From assembly GCF_001690985.1 (NCBI RefSeq), contig NZ_MAJS01000079.1, positions 434,001 through 498,000 of the forward strand: a stretch of 64,000 nt of DNA, in the 5' to 3' direction. The notes below the pieces were generated by a model that ran no database searches, was not told the origin of the DNA, and worked only from the letters and a program-made list of their open reading frames with translations. The number at the start of each line of letters is the position of its first letter. The first letter of the stretch is position 1. Positions 57,242-64,000 of this stretch are shown one piece after another. This DNA comes from Aliivibrio sp. 1S175. Its GTDB lineage: Bacteria > Pseudomonadota > Gammaproteobacteria > Enterobacterales > Vibrionaceae. Made by a program: the position numbers and the translations under genes.

Positions 57242-57395
57242 GGCATAAATTTCGTTCTGTATTGAAGTAATGTTTATATTTACTACTTATATTAAAGTAA
57301 CTCAATCATTGTAGATTTACCTTATGGTGCTAAAATAGCGCATAAATTATGTGGTGCTGACAGATTCAGCGCAACCTCTTTAAAAGGTAATAACA

Positions 57396-58823
57396 ATGAC
57401 GGTTAAAACTCGTTTTGCTCCAAGCCCAACAGGTTATCTTCACGTTGGTGGTGCACGAACTGCACTTTATTCATGGCTTTTTGCTAAAAACCAAGGTGGC
57501 GAATTTGTTCTTCGTATTGAAGATACAGACCTTGAGCGTAACTCTCAAGAAGCGGTAGACGCTATTATTGAAGGTATGCACTGGATGGGAATGGAATGGG
57601 ATGAAGGTCCTTATTACCAATCTAAGCGTTTTGACCGTTATAACGAAGTTGTAGATCAACTGCTTGCAGAAGATAAAGCTTACAAATGTTATGCATCAAA
57701 AGAATTACTTGATGAAATTCGTGCAGAACAAGAAGCTAACAAAGAAATGGCTCGTTATGATGCAAACCACCCTAAAGTTGTTGCAGCAAATGCAGCAGCA
57801 ACAGAAGGTGATGATTGTGTTATTCGTTTCCGTAACCCTAAAGAAGGTTCGGTAATATTTGATGATCAAATTCGTGGCCGTATCGAAATTTCAAACAGCC
57901 AAATGGATGATTTAATTATCCGTCGTACTGATGGCGCTCCTACATATAACTTCGTAGTAGTTGTTGATGACTGGGACATGGGTATTACTCAAGTTATCCG
58001 TGGTGAAGATCACATCAACAATACACCTCGTCAAATTAACATCTATGAAGCATTAGGTGCTCCAGTACCTAAATTTGCCCACTGTGCAATGATCCTTGGT
58101 GATGATGGCGCAAAACTGTCTAAGCGTCATGGCGCGGTATCAGTTATGCAATACCGTGATGAAGGTTATCTACCAAATGCACTAAACAACTATTTAGTAC
58201 GTTTAGGCTGGTCTCATGGTGATCAAGAGATTTTCTCTCAAGAAGAGATGATTAACTTATTCAGCTTAAATGCAGTAAGTAAATCAGCATCTGCTTTCAA
58301 CACTGATAAGCTGCTATGGTTAAACAACCATTACATTAAAACATCAGAACCAGAGTACGTTGCAAAATACCTACAATGGCACCTAGATCAAAAAGAGATC
58401 TCTCTTGAAAATGGTCCAGCAATTACTGATGTAATCACTTTAGTTGGTGAGCGTTGTAATACGCTAATCGAATTAGCAGAGCAATCTCGCTACTTCTACC
58501 AAGATTTTGAAGAGTTCGAAGCGGGTGCAGCGAAGAAACACCTACGTGGCGTTGCTAAAGGCCCACTAGAGCTTGCTCTTGCTAAAGTTGAAGCTCTAGA
58601 AGAGTGGACAACTGAAAACCTTCACAATGTGATTGAAGAAGTATGTGCAGAGCTTGAAATTGGTATGGGTAAAATTGGTATGCCACTACGTGTAGCGGTA
58701 ACTGGCGGCGGTCAATCTCCATCAGTAGATGCTGTTATGCAATTGATTGGTAAAGATCGAGTTGTTGCTCGTATCAAAATGGCACTAGCATTTATTACTG
58801 AGCGTGAAGCTAACGCTCAATAA
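57396..58823 (+). CDS. gltX: Glutamyl-tRNA synthetase
   Basis: GltX charges tRNA-Glu. The 475-residue class I synthetase has the HIGH-type motif in [14 protein letters not shown] and the KMSKS-type motif in [21 protein letters not shown] lies between them and a helical anticodon-binding domain follows. Length is close to E. coli (471). An AAAAGGTAATAACA start region is present. A terminator follows; no tRNA gene is attached. Confidence 0.97.
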   Translation: MTVKTRFAPSPTGYLHVGGARTALYSWLFAKNQGGEFVLRIEDTDLERNSQEAVDAIIEGMHWMGMEWDEGPYYQSKRFDRYNEVVDQLLAEDKAYKCYASKELLDEIRAEQEANKEMARYDANHPKVVAANAAATEGDDCVIRFRNPKEGSVIFDDQIRGRIEISNSQMDDLIIRRTDGAPTYNFVVVVDDWDMGITQVIRGEDHINNTPRQINIYEALGAPVPKFAHCAMILGDDGAKLSKRHGAVSVMQYRDEGYLPNALNNYLVRLGWSHGDQEIFSQEEMINLFSLNAVSKSASAFNTDKLLWLNNHYIKTSEPEYVAKYLQWHLDQKEISLENGPAITDVITLVGERCNTLIELAEQSRYFYQDFEEFEAGAAKKHLRGVAKGPLELALAKVEALEEWTTENLHNVIEEVCAELEIGMGKIGMPLRVAVTGGGQSPSVDAVMQLIGKDRVVARIKMALAFITEREANAQ

Positions 58824-58868
58824 TATTAAGTATAAAATTCAGCTTTAACTGTATATTTAAAGTCTAAT

Positions 58869-58908
58869 AAAAATCCGTTGAATAGTTTATTATTCAGCGG
58901 ATTTTTGT
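58869..58908. terminator. Bidirectional terminator gltX/GGDEF gene
   Basis: The 16-bp stem AAAAATCCGTTGAATA/TATTCAGCGGATTTTT (one G-T pair) has a GTTTAT loop, between convergent genes. Confidence 0.9.
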
Positions 58909-58918
58909 TTAAAGTAAG

Positions 58919-60859
58919 CTAAGTTATTTCATCTACTAATGCATCAACAATGCAGTTTTTCCCATTTTGTTTTGCTTGATAAAGCCCTTCATCTAATATG
59001 AAATATATTTGTTCAACATCTTTCATTTCTCGCTCAAGATAGACCCAAGAAAAACTGGCGGTAATAGATAGATTTTTTCCATCTAGCGTAGTGAAACTGC
59101 TTTTTTCTAAAGTGGAGCGAGCAGATTCAATCATTTCAAAACATGCATTTTTTGTCTCATTAGAAAGTAAGATTAAAAACTCTTCTCCACCAATACGGCC
59201 TATTTGATGAGGTGGTGGCATTGCCTTTTCTAAAATTGAATAGAGATGCTTCAGCCCTAAGTCACCATTTGGATGACCGTGTAGGTCATTTAATTGTTTA
59301 AAATTATCAATATCCAGCATGACTAACGCTGTTTGATCATGAAAATTCGTTAATGTTTCATTTATGATTTCAAATATAGAGTGTCGATTATTCGCATTAG
59401 TTAATACGTCTTTATGCGCCAAAGTATTGAGTCTTTTTCTTGAACGTAAAATAAAATAGATTGTAATACTTAGAAGAACGATGATTATTTGAAATAATAA
59501 TCGATATTTCTTTTCTATGTTTATTTCAAGTTGTTTCTGATGCATTGTCTTCAAATTATTGAGTTGTTCTTCTTTCTGTTCAATAAGAGATTTACGCAGT
59601 TGCAAGGTAGTGTAAGCCTCTTGATTATCAATAGAATGGATTTTGTCTATAATGCTTTCGTATTGTTTTCGAGAACTTAATGCTAATTCAAAGTTACCGA
59701 TAAATTCATGTATTTGAGATTGAATTAAGTAGGAGGAAGATAAGGCTTGTTGGTTTTGTGATTTCTCTGATTTTTCTACTGCGATAGTAATATAGTTTAA
59801 TGCTTTATTTACGTTCTCATTTTTCAAGTAAACCTGACTGAGAGCTTGGTATATTTCGATATTTAGATCTGAATTTGAATTGAGATCAAGTTGTTTAAGA
59901 GCAAGTAATAGGTACTCAATACCGTCATCATAATAACCTTGGGCGTTAAGAACACAGCCAAAGGTGAAGTAAGCTTGGCTTAATGATTTAGCGTTATGAC
60001 TGTTTTGTAGGTGTTCTATGGCTAATGTCGCTGAAACCTTAGCTTGGGCGTAATTTGATGATTGTAAATATATTCTTGCTAGAATAAGGTGCGATTGCGC
60101 TATTTTTTGCGGTATTTTTCGCTCAGTTCGTATGTCTAGTGCTTTAATCGCATATTCTTTTGCTGAGTTTATTTTACCCATACTCAACAGTAAGGTGCTT
60201 ATATTATTGTAAGCCGTATCGTTAATTTCATAAGGTTTTGTAAGAGAAAGAGCTTTTTCACTCGCAATTAATGCCGATTGATAATTTGTAACGCCTTGAT
60301 AGCTTAACGCTAATAAGCGATATCCCCATTTTATGTCAATATAATGGTCTGGTTTTTTTTCTAAATGTTTTAGTGCCGATTGGCAGTAAAACTCAGCCAT
60401 ATAGTGGTTTCCTAATGCTAAATTAGCTCGACATTGTTTGAGTTGAATGAAACTATTTAAATCTAAATTATTAAGGCTCTTTGATTTATTTTTCGCCGTT
60501 TTAATATAATGCAGGGATTTTTCATATTGCCCCTCATCTTCTAAGTCCATTGATTTTAAAATCAAATGCTCAATATTTTCATAAAGATCAGTACTGTAGT
60601 TATTTGTTTGATGAGAATAAATATCCCCTCTACGAGTTACAAAACCATGAATACGGGCTGCTGTATAGATACGTTCAGCCGAAGGGGGTAATGATGAATA
60701 GACGTCATTAAGCATCGATAAGGCTTTGCTTTGATCCTGAATTCGATAGTTGTGGTATTGTTTTTGCCACGATTCTTCTGACATCACTGAACTTGCAGAT
60801 GAAGTGGAACTTATCAGTAATAATATACTACTAATAATGAGGAGGAACGATCCTAGCAT
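58919..60859 (-). CDS. TPR-containing membrane diguanylate cyclase (GGDEF)
   Basis: This 646-residue protein has an N-terminal signal or anchor (LGSFLLIISSILLLISS). A long helical region of tetratricopeptide repeats spans about 90-420, with a coiled segment (EEQLNNLKTMHQKQLEI) and one TM segment (about 450-467). The C-terminal GGDEF domain has the active-site variant GGEEF (GRIGGEEFLILL) and a preceding metal-binding DIDNFK. It likely makes cyclic di-GMP in response to a periplasmic cue. No RxxD inhibitory site is obvious at the usual place. It lies downstream of flgT. Confidence 0.88.
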   Translation of the reverse strand: MLGSFLLIISSILLLISSTSSASSVMSEESWQKQYHNYRIQDQSKALSMLNDVYSSLPPSAERIYTAARIHGFVTRRGDIYSHQTNNYSTDLYENIEHLILKSMDLEDEGQYEKSLHYIKTAKNKSKSLNNLDLNSFIQLKQCRANLALGNHYMAEFYCQSALKHLEKKPDHYIDIKWGYRLLALSYQGVTNYQSALIASEKALSLTKPYEINDTAYNNISTLLLSMGKINSAKEYAIKALDIRTERKIPQKIAQSHLILARIYLQSSNYAQAKVSATLAIEHLQNSHNAKSLSQAYFTFGCVLNAQGYYDDGIEYLLLALKQLDLNSNSDLNIEIYQALSQVYLKNENVNKALNYITIAVEKSEKSQNQQALSSSYLIQSQIHEFIGNFELALSSRKQYESIIDKIHSIDNQEAYTTLQLRKSLIEQKEEQLNNLKTMHQKQLEINIEKKYRLLFQIIIVLLSITIYFILRSRKRLNTLAHKDVLTNANNRHSIFEIINETLTNFHDQTALVMLDIDNFKQLNDLHGHPNGDLGLKHLYSILEKAMPPPHQIGRIGGEEFLILLSNETKNACFEMIESARSTLEKSSFTTLDGKNLSITASFSWVYLEREMKDVEQIYFILDEGLYQAKQNGKNCIVDALVDEIT

Positions 60860-60938
60860 GATGGCTCAATTGGAATGTTGTTCTAATTATAGAAGGAAGA
60901 GTATCTTAAGATTGAAAGTAAAACGAGGATAAGTCTCA

Positions 60939-60977
60939 TAAAAAAAAGAGAAACTACCATTATTGATAATTTCTCTT
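60939..60977 (-). terminator. Terminator after flgT
   Basis: On the minus strand AAGAGAAA pairs with TTTCTCTT around a 16-base loop and is followed by a run of T, about 25 bases after the flgT stop. Confidence 0.75.
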
Positions 60978-61002
60978 AGATATTAATGATCTACGTCTAT
61001 TT

Positions 61003-62139
61003 TTATTGTATTACAGTTTTATGCATTACATCGCCAATTTGAACACTATTAATAAGTTGTGGTTGATTTATTACCAACTCAGCATTCTGCTCATAGACGC
61101 GTTCAACGGTTAATGTGATGTCGGTTTTTGCCACTTTATTACGTGGCAAACCATTTTGATCTATAAATGAACCGGTATGCCAAAGATCTAATTTATCACC
61201 TTTGTTAACGCCATGAATACGACCAAGATCCATTGTGATGCGATTGTTATTAATGCTGACAACTTGTGGGAGAGTGATCTTACAAGCAAATTGGTTTTCA
61301 AGATCCAGCATTATATCGCGATTTACTCGAAGAACCATTTCTCCATAAGCCGAAGTCCAAAAACGAGCACTCTGAGTATCGACTTCGCTTGTTTTTGGAA
61401 AATCCCACTGGGCAACTTCACGGTAATTATTGTTATAAATTGTTTGTCCTGTTTTACCATCCAATACAGCAACATCAATAGCGAATTGACGATTTATCGT
61501 ATCTTTTTTCAATAAATTTTGATCAATCGTTGCACTTAGATCTGTAATATTCCCAGAGAAAATATATTGAGCGCCATGATCTTCTGCGATCATTTTTGCC
61601 ACTTCTGGTTGACGTTTTTCAATTCGTATATGGGAGGTACCAACAGAAATAAAGCTTTGTGATTCTTTATCTAATTGGCGAGAAAAAACGGTACTTAGAT
61701 CTTCGCCTAGTTTGTAAACTTTTCCCATTACTGCTTGTTGTGGGGAGTCTACCGTTATTTCACTTGTCATTATGGTTTTCTTGTATTGACCAACATGGCA
61801 ACTGTTTGCCGAAGGGTAAATATCAATACGAGCAGTAATGTATAACTTCCCGTTTTTTTTCTTCTCTTTTACTACTTCAATGCTGCGAATTTCACTACCA
61901 CTAAATTGATAGCGCTTTTCATCATTCTCAAAGAAGACTTTAAGATCATTTAAACGGCTAATGTCCGCCCCTGAAAATAGCATAGCTTGATAAGCGGCAT
62001 CTTCTAGTGCATGAGGTCTTGCCGCATTTTTGCTGGTTAAGACACTTGCTGAGCCAGTTACTTCAAACCACTCAGCATTAGCTGGTGATGTATAACTTAT
62101 TGTTAATATTGATGTAAGTAAAAAAAATATTCTTTTCAT
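61003..62139 (-). CDS. flgT: Flagellar H-ring protein FlgT
   Basis: FlgT forms the H ring around the basal body in Vibrio flagella and helps recruit MotX/Y. The 378-residue exported protein has a signal peptide (ending ANAEW). Its N-terminal domain begins WFEVTGSASVL, followed by a middle domain with IFSGNITDLSATID and a C-terminal domain LGRIHGVNKGDKLDLW. Position divergent to flgOP is as in other Vibrio. Family identity is from memory of FlgT sequences. Confidence 0.9.
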   Translation of the reverse strand: MKRIFFLLTSILTISYTSPANAEWFEVTGSASVLTSKNAARPHALEDAAYQAMLFSGADISRLNDLKVFFENDEKRYQFSGSEIRSIEVVKEKKKNGKLYITARIDIYPSANSCHVGQYKKTIMTSEITVDSPQQAVMGKVYKLGEDLSTVFSRQLDKESQSFISVGTSHIRIEKRQPEVAKMIAEDHGAQYIFSGNITDLSATIDQNLLKKDTINRQFAIDVAVLDGKTGQTIYNNNYREVAQWDFPKTSEVDTQSARFWTSAYGEMVLRVNRDIMLDLENQFACKITLPQVVSINNNRITMDLGRIHGVNKGDKLDLWHTGSFIDQNGLPRNKVAKTDITLTVERVYEQNAELVINQPQLINSVQIGDVMHKTVIQ

Positions 62140-62157
62140 TGTTGCTATCTGCCAAGT

Positions 62158-62173
62158 GGGTATGAAATTTGCT
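62158..62173 (+). promoter_or_regulatory. Putative sigma54 promoter of flgO
   Basis: GGGTATGAAATTTGCT keeps the GG and GC pairs with 10 bases between them and the TTGC core of the -24/-12 element (TGGCACG-N4-TTGCW). Flagellar flgOP in Vibrio are known to be sigma54-dependent. Confidence 0.45.
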
Positions 62174-62307
62174 AACTAATATTTGTTGATTGATAAAAGT
62201 ACTTACAAATTGCGTTTCCTAAACTACTGCAATTTTTGTTCCTAGTTTAAATTTGACGCTTAAATCAAATGAGTAAGTACATAAAAACATTATCTGGAGA
62301 TAATAGA

Positions 62308-62943
62308 ATGAGAGTATTAGTTGTAATTTTGCTGTCTATGGTGATAAGTGCCTGTGCATATTCACCTATTTATAATGGTAAAGAACCTTATAACGGCAGC
62401 CCATTTATGTTGGCCGATACACCTCGACATACAATGGATTACTTTGTTGAAAGTTTAACTGAGCAATTGGTCACATCGAATACGACATTGTCGGCACGAT
62501 CTCCTATTGCGATCACATCTTTTGTTGATTTACAGCAGATGGATCAAACGAACTGGTTAGGTAACTCAGTAACCGAAGGATTTATGTTTCAGTTACAACG
62601 CCGTGGTTTTAAGGTTATTGATTATAAAACAACGGGTAATATTCGCGTCACTCAACAGGGTGATTTTGCGTTTAGTCGTGATTGGAAAGAGTTAGTACAA
62701 GAACAGCAGGTTGATTACGTATTAACAGGCACCATGCTTCGCCAAGATGGTGGTGTGTTAATTAATGCTCGTATTATCGGCATGCAAACACGAATTGTTG
62801 TTGCATCGGCACAAGGTTTCCTTCCTGCGGATCGAATTGGCCGTGATTTAGACACATTAAACACCATGCGTATGGAAGATGGTGTTCTTATTCGTTCTGA
62901 TGTAAAAAAAGCAGAGCGTAATACCATTATTTTACGCCCATAG
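62308..62943 (+). CDS. flgO: Flagellar assembly lipoprotein FlgO
   Basis: This 211-residue lipoprotein (lipobox ISAC) has the FlgO domain: MDYFVESLTEQLV, ITSFVDLQQMD, LGNSVTEGFMFQLQRRGFKVIDY and a VDYVLTGTMLRQDGG strand. FlgO and FlgP are needed for the outer-membrane part of the sheathed polar flagellum. GGAGA lies 7 bases before the ATG at 62308; an upstream extension to 62269 is rejected. flgP follows after 8 bases. Confidence 0.92.
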   Translation: MRVLVVILLSMVISACAYSPIYNGKEPYNGSPFMLADTPRHTMDYFVESLTEQLVTSNTTLSARSPIAITSFVDLQQMDQTNWLGNSVTEGFMFQLQRRGFKVIDYKTTGNIRVTQQGDFAFSRDWKELVQEQQVDYVLTGTMLRQDGGVLINARIIGMQTRIVVASAQGFLPADRIGRDLDTLNTMRMEDGVLIRSDVKKAERNTIILRP

Positions 62944-62951
62944 GAGATCTA

Positions 62952-63386
62952 ATGATGAAACATTGGTTTTTAGTCGCATTATTAGTCTTAGTTGGTTGCC
63001 AGCCTTTAGGTGCTATGCGTGAAAGTGACCATTTAAGTGCTATCGGATATGCGAGTATTAGTGAGCAGTCTGGTAAGAATATTGATGAAAAACGCATTCG
63101 TGCCATGCGAGCATCAAAGGTTGATGCTTATCGTGAACTCGCAGAGCAAGTGTATGGAATGCGTATCAGTGGTAAGGTTGAAATGAATGATCAACAATTG
63201 GGTGAAGAAACCACCAGTGCAGGGGTTGATGGTATTATTCGCGGTGCCGAAGTAATTCGAACGTACCCTGTTGGAGATAGCTACGTAACAGAATTAAAAT
63301 TAGATTTAAAGAAAATGGAACGTATGAAAAATCAGGGTCAGGTTTATGACGTACCATCAACACAGAGAAAAACAACGTTATTCTAA
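62952..63386 (+). CDS. flgP: Flagellar assembly lipoprotein FlgP
   Basis: This 144-residue lipoprotein (lipobox LLVLVGC) has the LPP20/FlgP pattern: AIGYASIS, RAMRASKVDAYRELAEQVYGMRISG and a C-terminal VIRTYPVGDSYVTELKLDL. It forms the outer-membrane-linked flagellar disk with FlgO and FlgT in Vibrio. It overlaps no neighbour and has GGAGATCTA upstream. A terminator follows. Confidence 0.92.
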   Translation: MMKHWFLVALLVLVGCQPLGAMRESDHLSAIGYASISEQSGKNIDEKRIRAMRASKVDAYRELAEQVYGMRISGKVEMNDQQLGEETTSAGVDGIIRGAEVIRTYPVGDSYVTELKLDLKKMERMKNQGQVYDVPSTQRKTTLF

Positions 63387-63418
63387 TTAGTAAATAAATA
63401 CTCTCATTCGACATATTT

Positions 63419-63451
63419 GCCCTTGGCGCTTTTAGCTCCGAGGGCTTTTTT
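63419..63451 (+). terminator. Terminator after flgP
   Basis: GCCCTTGG pairs with CCGAGGGC (one G-T pair) around an 11-base loop, followed by six T. Confidence 0.8.
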
Positions 63452-63611
63452 ATGGGGGAGATAAGGGCTAGAGTTTTACCCTAATTACATAAGTTATGGG
63501 TGAGTAAGAGATAGGAACTGCAGGAGTTAGGTTTTAGTCAAAGATAAAAGGGCAGATAGTACTGTGCCGTATATCGAGGATCATTATGGATACTTGGGAA
63601 AGTTGAGAAGG

Positions 63612-64000
63612 TTAGGCTTTTATGTTGGTGCCTAGCGTTGTGATATTGCGAGTTTGGCCTTCTGCTGTATATGTCATGCCATTTTTACCGCGGCTTTGCT
63701 GCATTAAGTTGTTTAACTTATTGAAACTTAGTTGTGCGCGTTGAAGTGCTTCGCCATTGATCACATTTTCTTCTTTGCAGTCGTGAATGATAGATTTAAT
63801 CTCAATCACTTTTTCATTTAATGCATTGTCTTCAGAAAGAAGTTGTCTTTCCGCATGGCTGCCTAATAGTTGGTCATATTGGCGTAATTGGTTTAGTAAC
63901 CCCAATTTATCGTGAGCGATATTCTCCATTTCTGTTGGTTTTCTACTTGCAATTGCCACTTTCTCTCGGCTAAGAACTGTCGAAAGCGATAATGCAACAC
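63612..64000 (-). CDS. flgN: Flagellar export chaperone FlgN (partial)
   Basis: The frame is open to the right end of the window, so the start is outside; about 129 residues are visible. The helical sequence begins VALSLSTVLSREKVAIASRK and continues NIAHDKLGLLNQLRQYDQLLG, typical of FlgN, the chaperone for hook-associated proteins FlgK and FlgL. The C-terminal LMQQSRGKNGMTYTAEGQT segment matches the family's substrate-binding end. A GTG at 63957-63959 is not the start. It is convergent with flgP. Confidence 0.85.
   Translation of the reverse strand, partial: VALSLSTVLSREKVAIASRKPTEMENIAHDKLGLLNQLRQYDQLLGSHAERQLLSEDNALNEKVIEIKSIIHDCKEENVINGEALQRAQLSFNKLNNLMQQSRGKNGMTYTAEGQTRNITTLGTNIKA

Noticed and set aside
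58824-58918. tRNA gene after gltX, as found in some Vibrio
   Set aside because: Only a bidirectional terminator is present. No acceptor stem or TTC arm sequence was seen.
63452-63611. Possible small gene between flgP and flgN
   Set aside because: All starts in this stretch run into stop codons within about 10 codons.

Overview
The window is a chromosomal segment from a marine gammaproteobacterium of the Vibrionaceae. Gene content, protein sequences and the AT-rich base composition fit Aliivibrio (Vibrio fischeri group) best. Evidence for this is the narQP-napFDABC block, the Vibrio-type flgT/flgO/flgP/flgN cluster, several Vibrio-restricted DUF families and the many bidirectional hairpin terminators. 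I see no prophage, integron, CRISPR array, rRNA or tRNA, so this is core genome. The species assignment is inference from memory of family sequences.

Layout. 1-7.1 kb: end of dnaE, then accA, tilS, a small cytochrome c, glnB and a YafD-like phosphatase/nuclease. 7.1-13.9 kb: a Yip1 membrane protein, mltD, gloB, yafS, rnhA/dnaQ (divergent), a TIGR03503-like membrane protein and an unannotated 59-residue small gene with its own promoter and terminator. 13.9-23.7 kb: fadE with a FadR-like operator, gmhA, yafJ, purN and purM with a PurR box, upp, uraA and a DUF2066 protein. 23.7-33.4 kb: DUF2069, yfgD, bepA, a TusA-like protein, perM, bcp, gcvR, dapA-bamC, DUF2897, an M15 peptidase, dapE and yffB. 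33.5-34.3 kb: a lone PAAR protein and a small winged-helix protein. 34.3-41.8 kb: nitrate sensing (narQP) divergent from the periplasmic nitrate reductase operon napFDABC, which ends in a 43-residue membrane peptide. 41.8-47.2 kb: DUF2956, yfeZ, a small exported protein, a Dyp peroxidase (yfeX), a MITE-like inverted-repeat element, and crr-ptsI-ptsH. 47.5-52.7 kb: cysK, cysZ, zipA, ligA. 52.7-57.2 kb: a tandem duplication of a chitoporin-like porin plus a DUF2799 lipoprotein. 57.4-64 kb: gltX, a TPR-GGDEF protein, flgT, flgO-flgP, and flgN cut by the window end.

Most of the region is conserved housekeeping sequence, partly syntenic with E. coli (yafD-mltD-gloB-yafS-rnhA-dnaQ; yfgD-bepA-perM; bcp-gcvR-dapA-bamC; cysK-cysZ-zipA-ligA; ptsHI-crr). 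The most interesting signal is in the 5' leaders of the two chitoporin-like genes. Each has a hairpin with a different outer stem but nearly the same apical loop (CGGCG-R-CCA-(A)-CTT closed by TTT/AAA). That pattern suggests a conserved leader RNA element shared by both copies. Other points worth checking are a one-cysteine Bcp peroxiredoxin, the 59- and 43-residue small proteins, the orphan PAAR gene, the MITE-like element next to crr, and terminator-like hairpins inside apparent operons (purM/purN, porin/lipoprotein, ptsI/crr).
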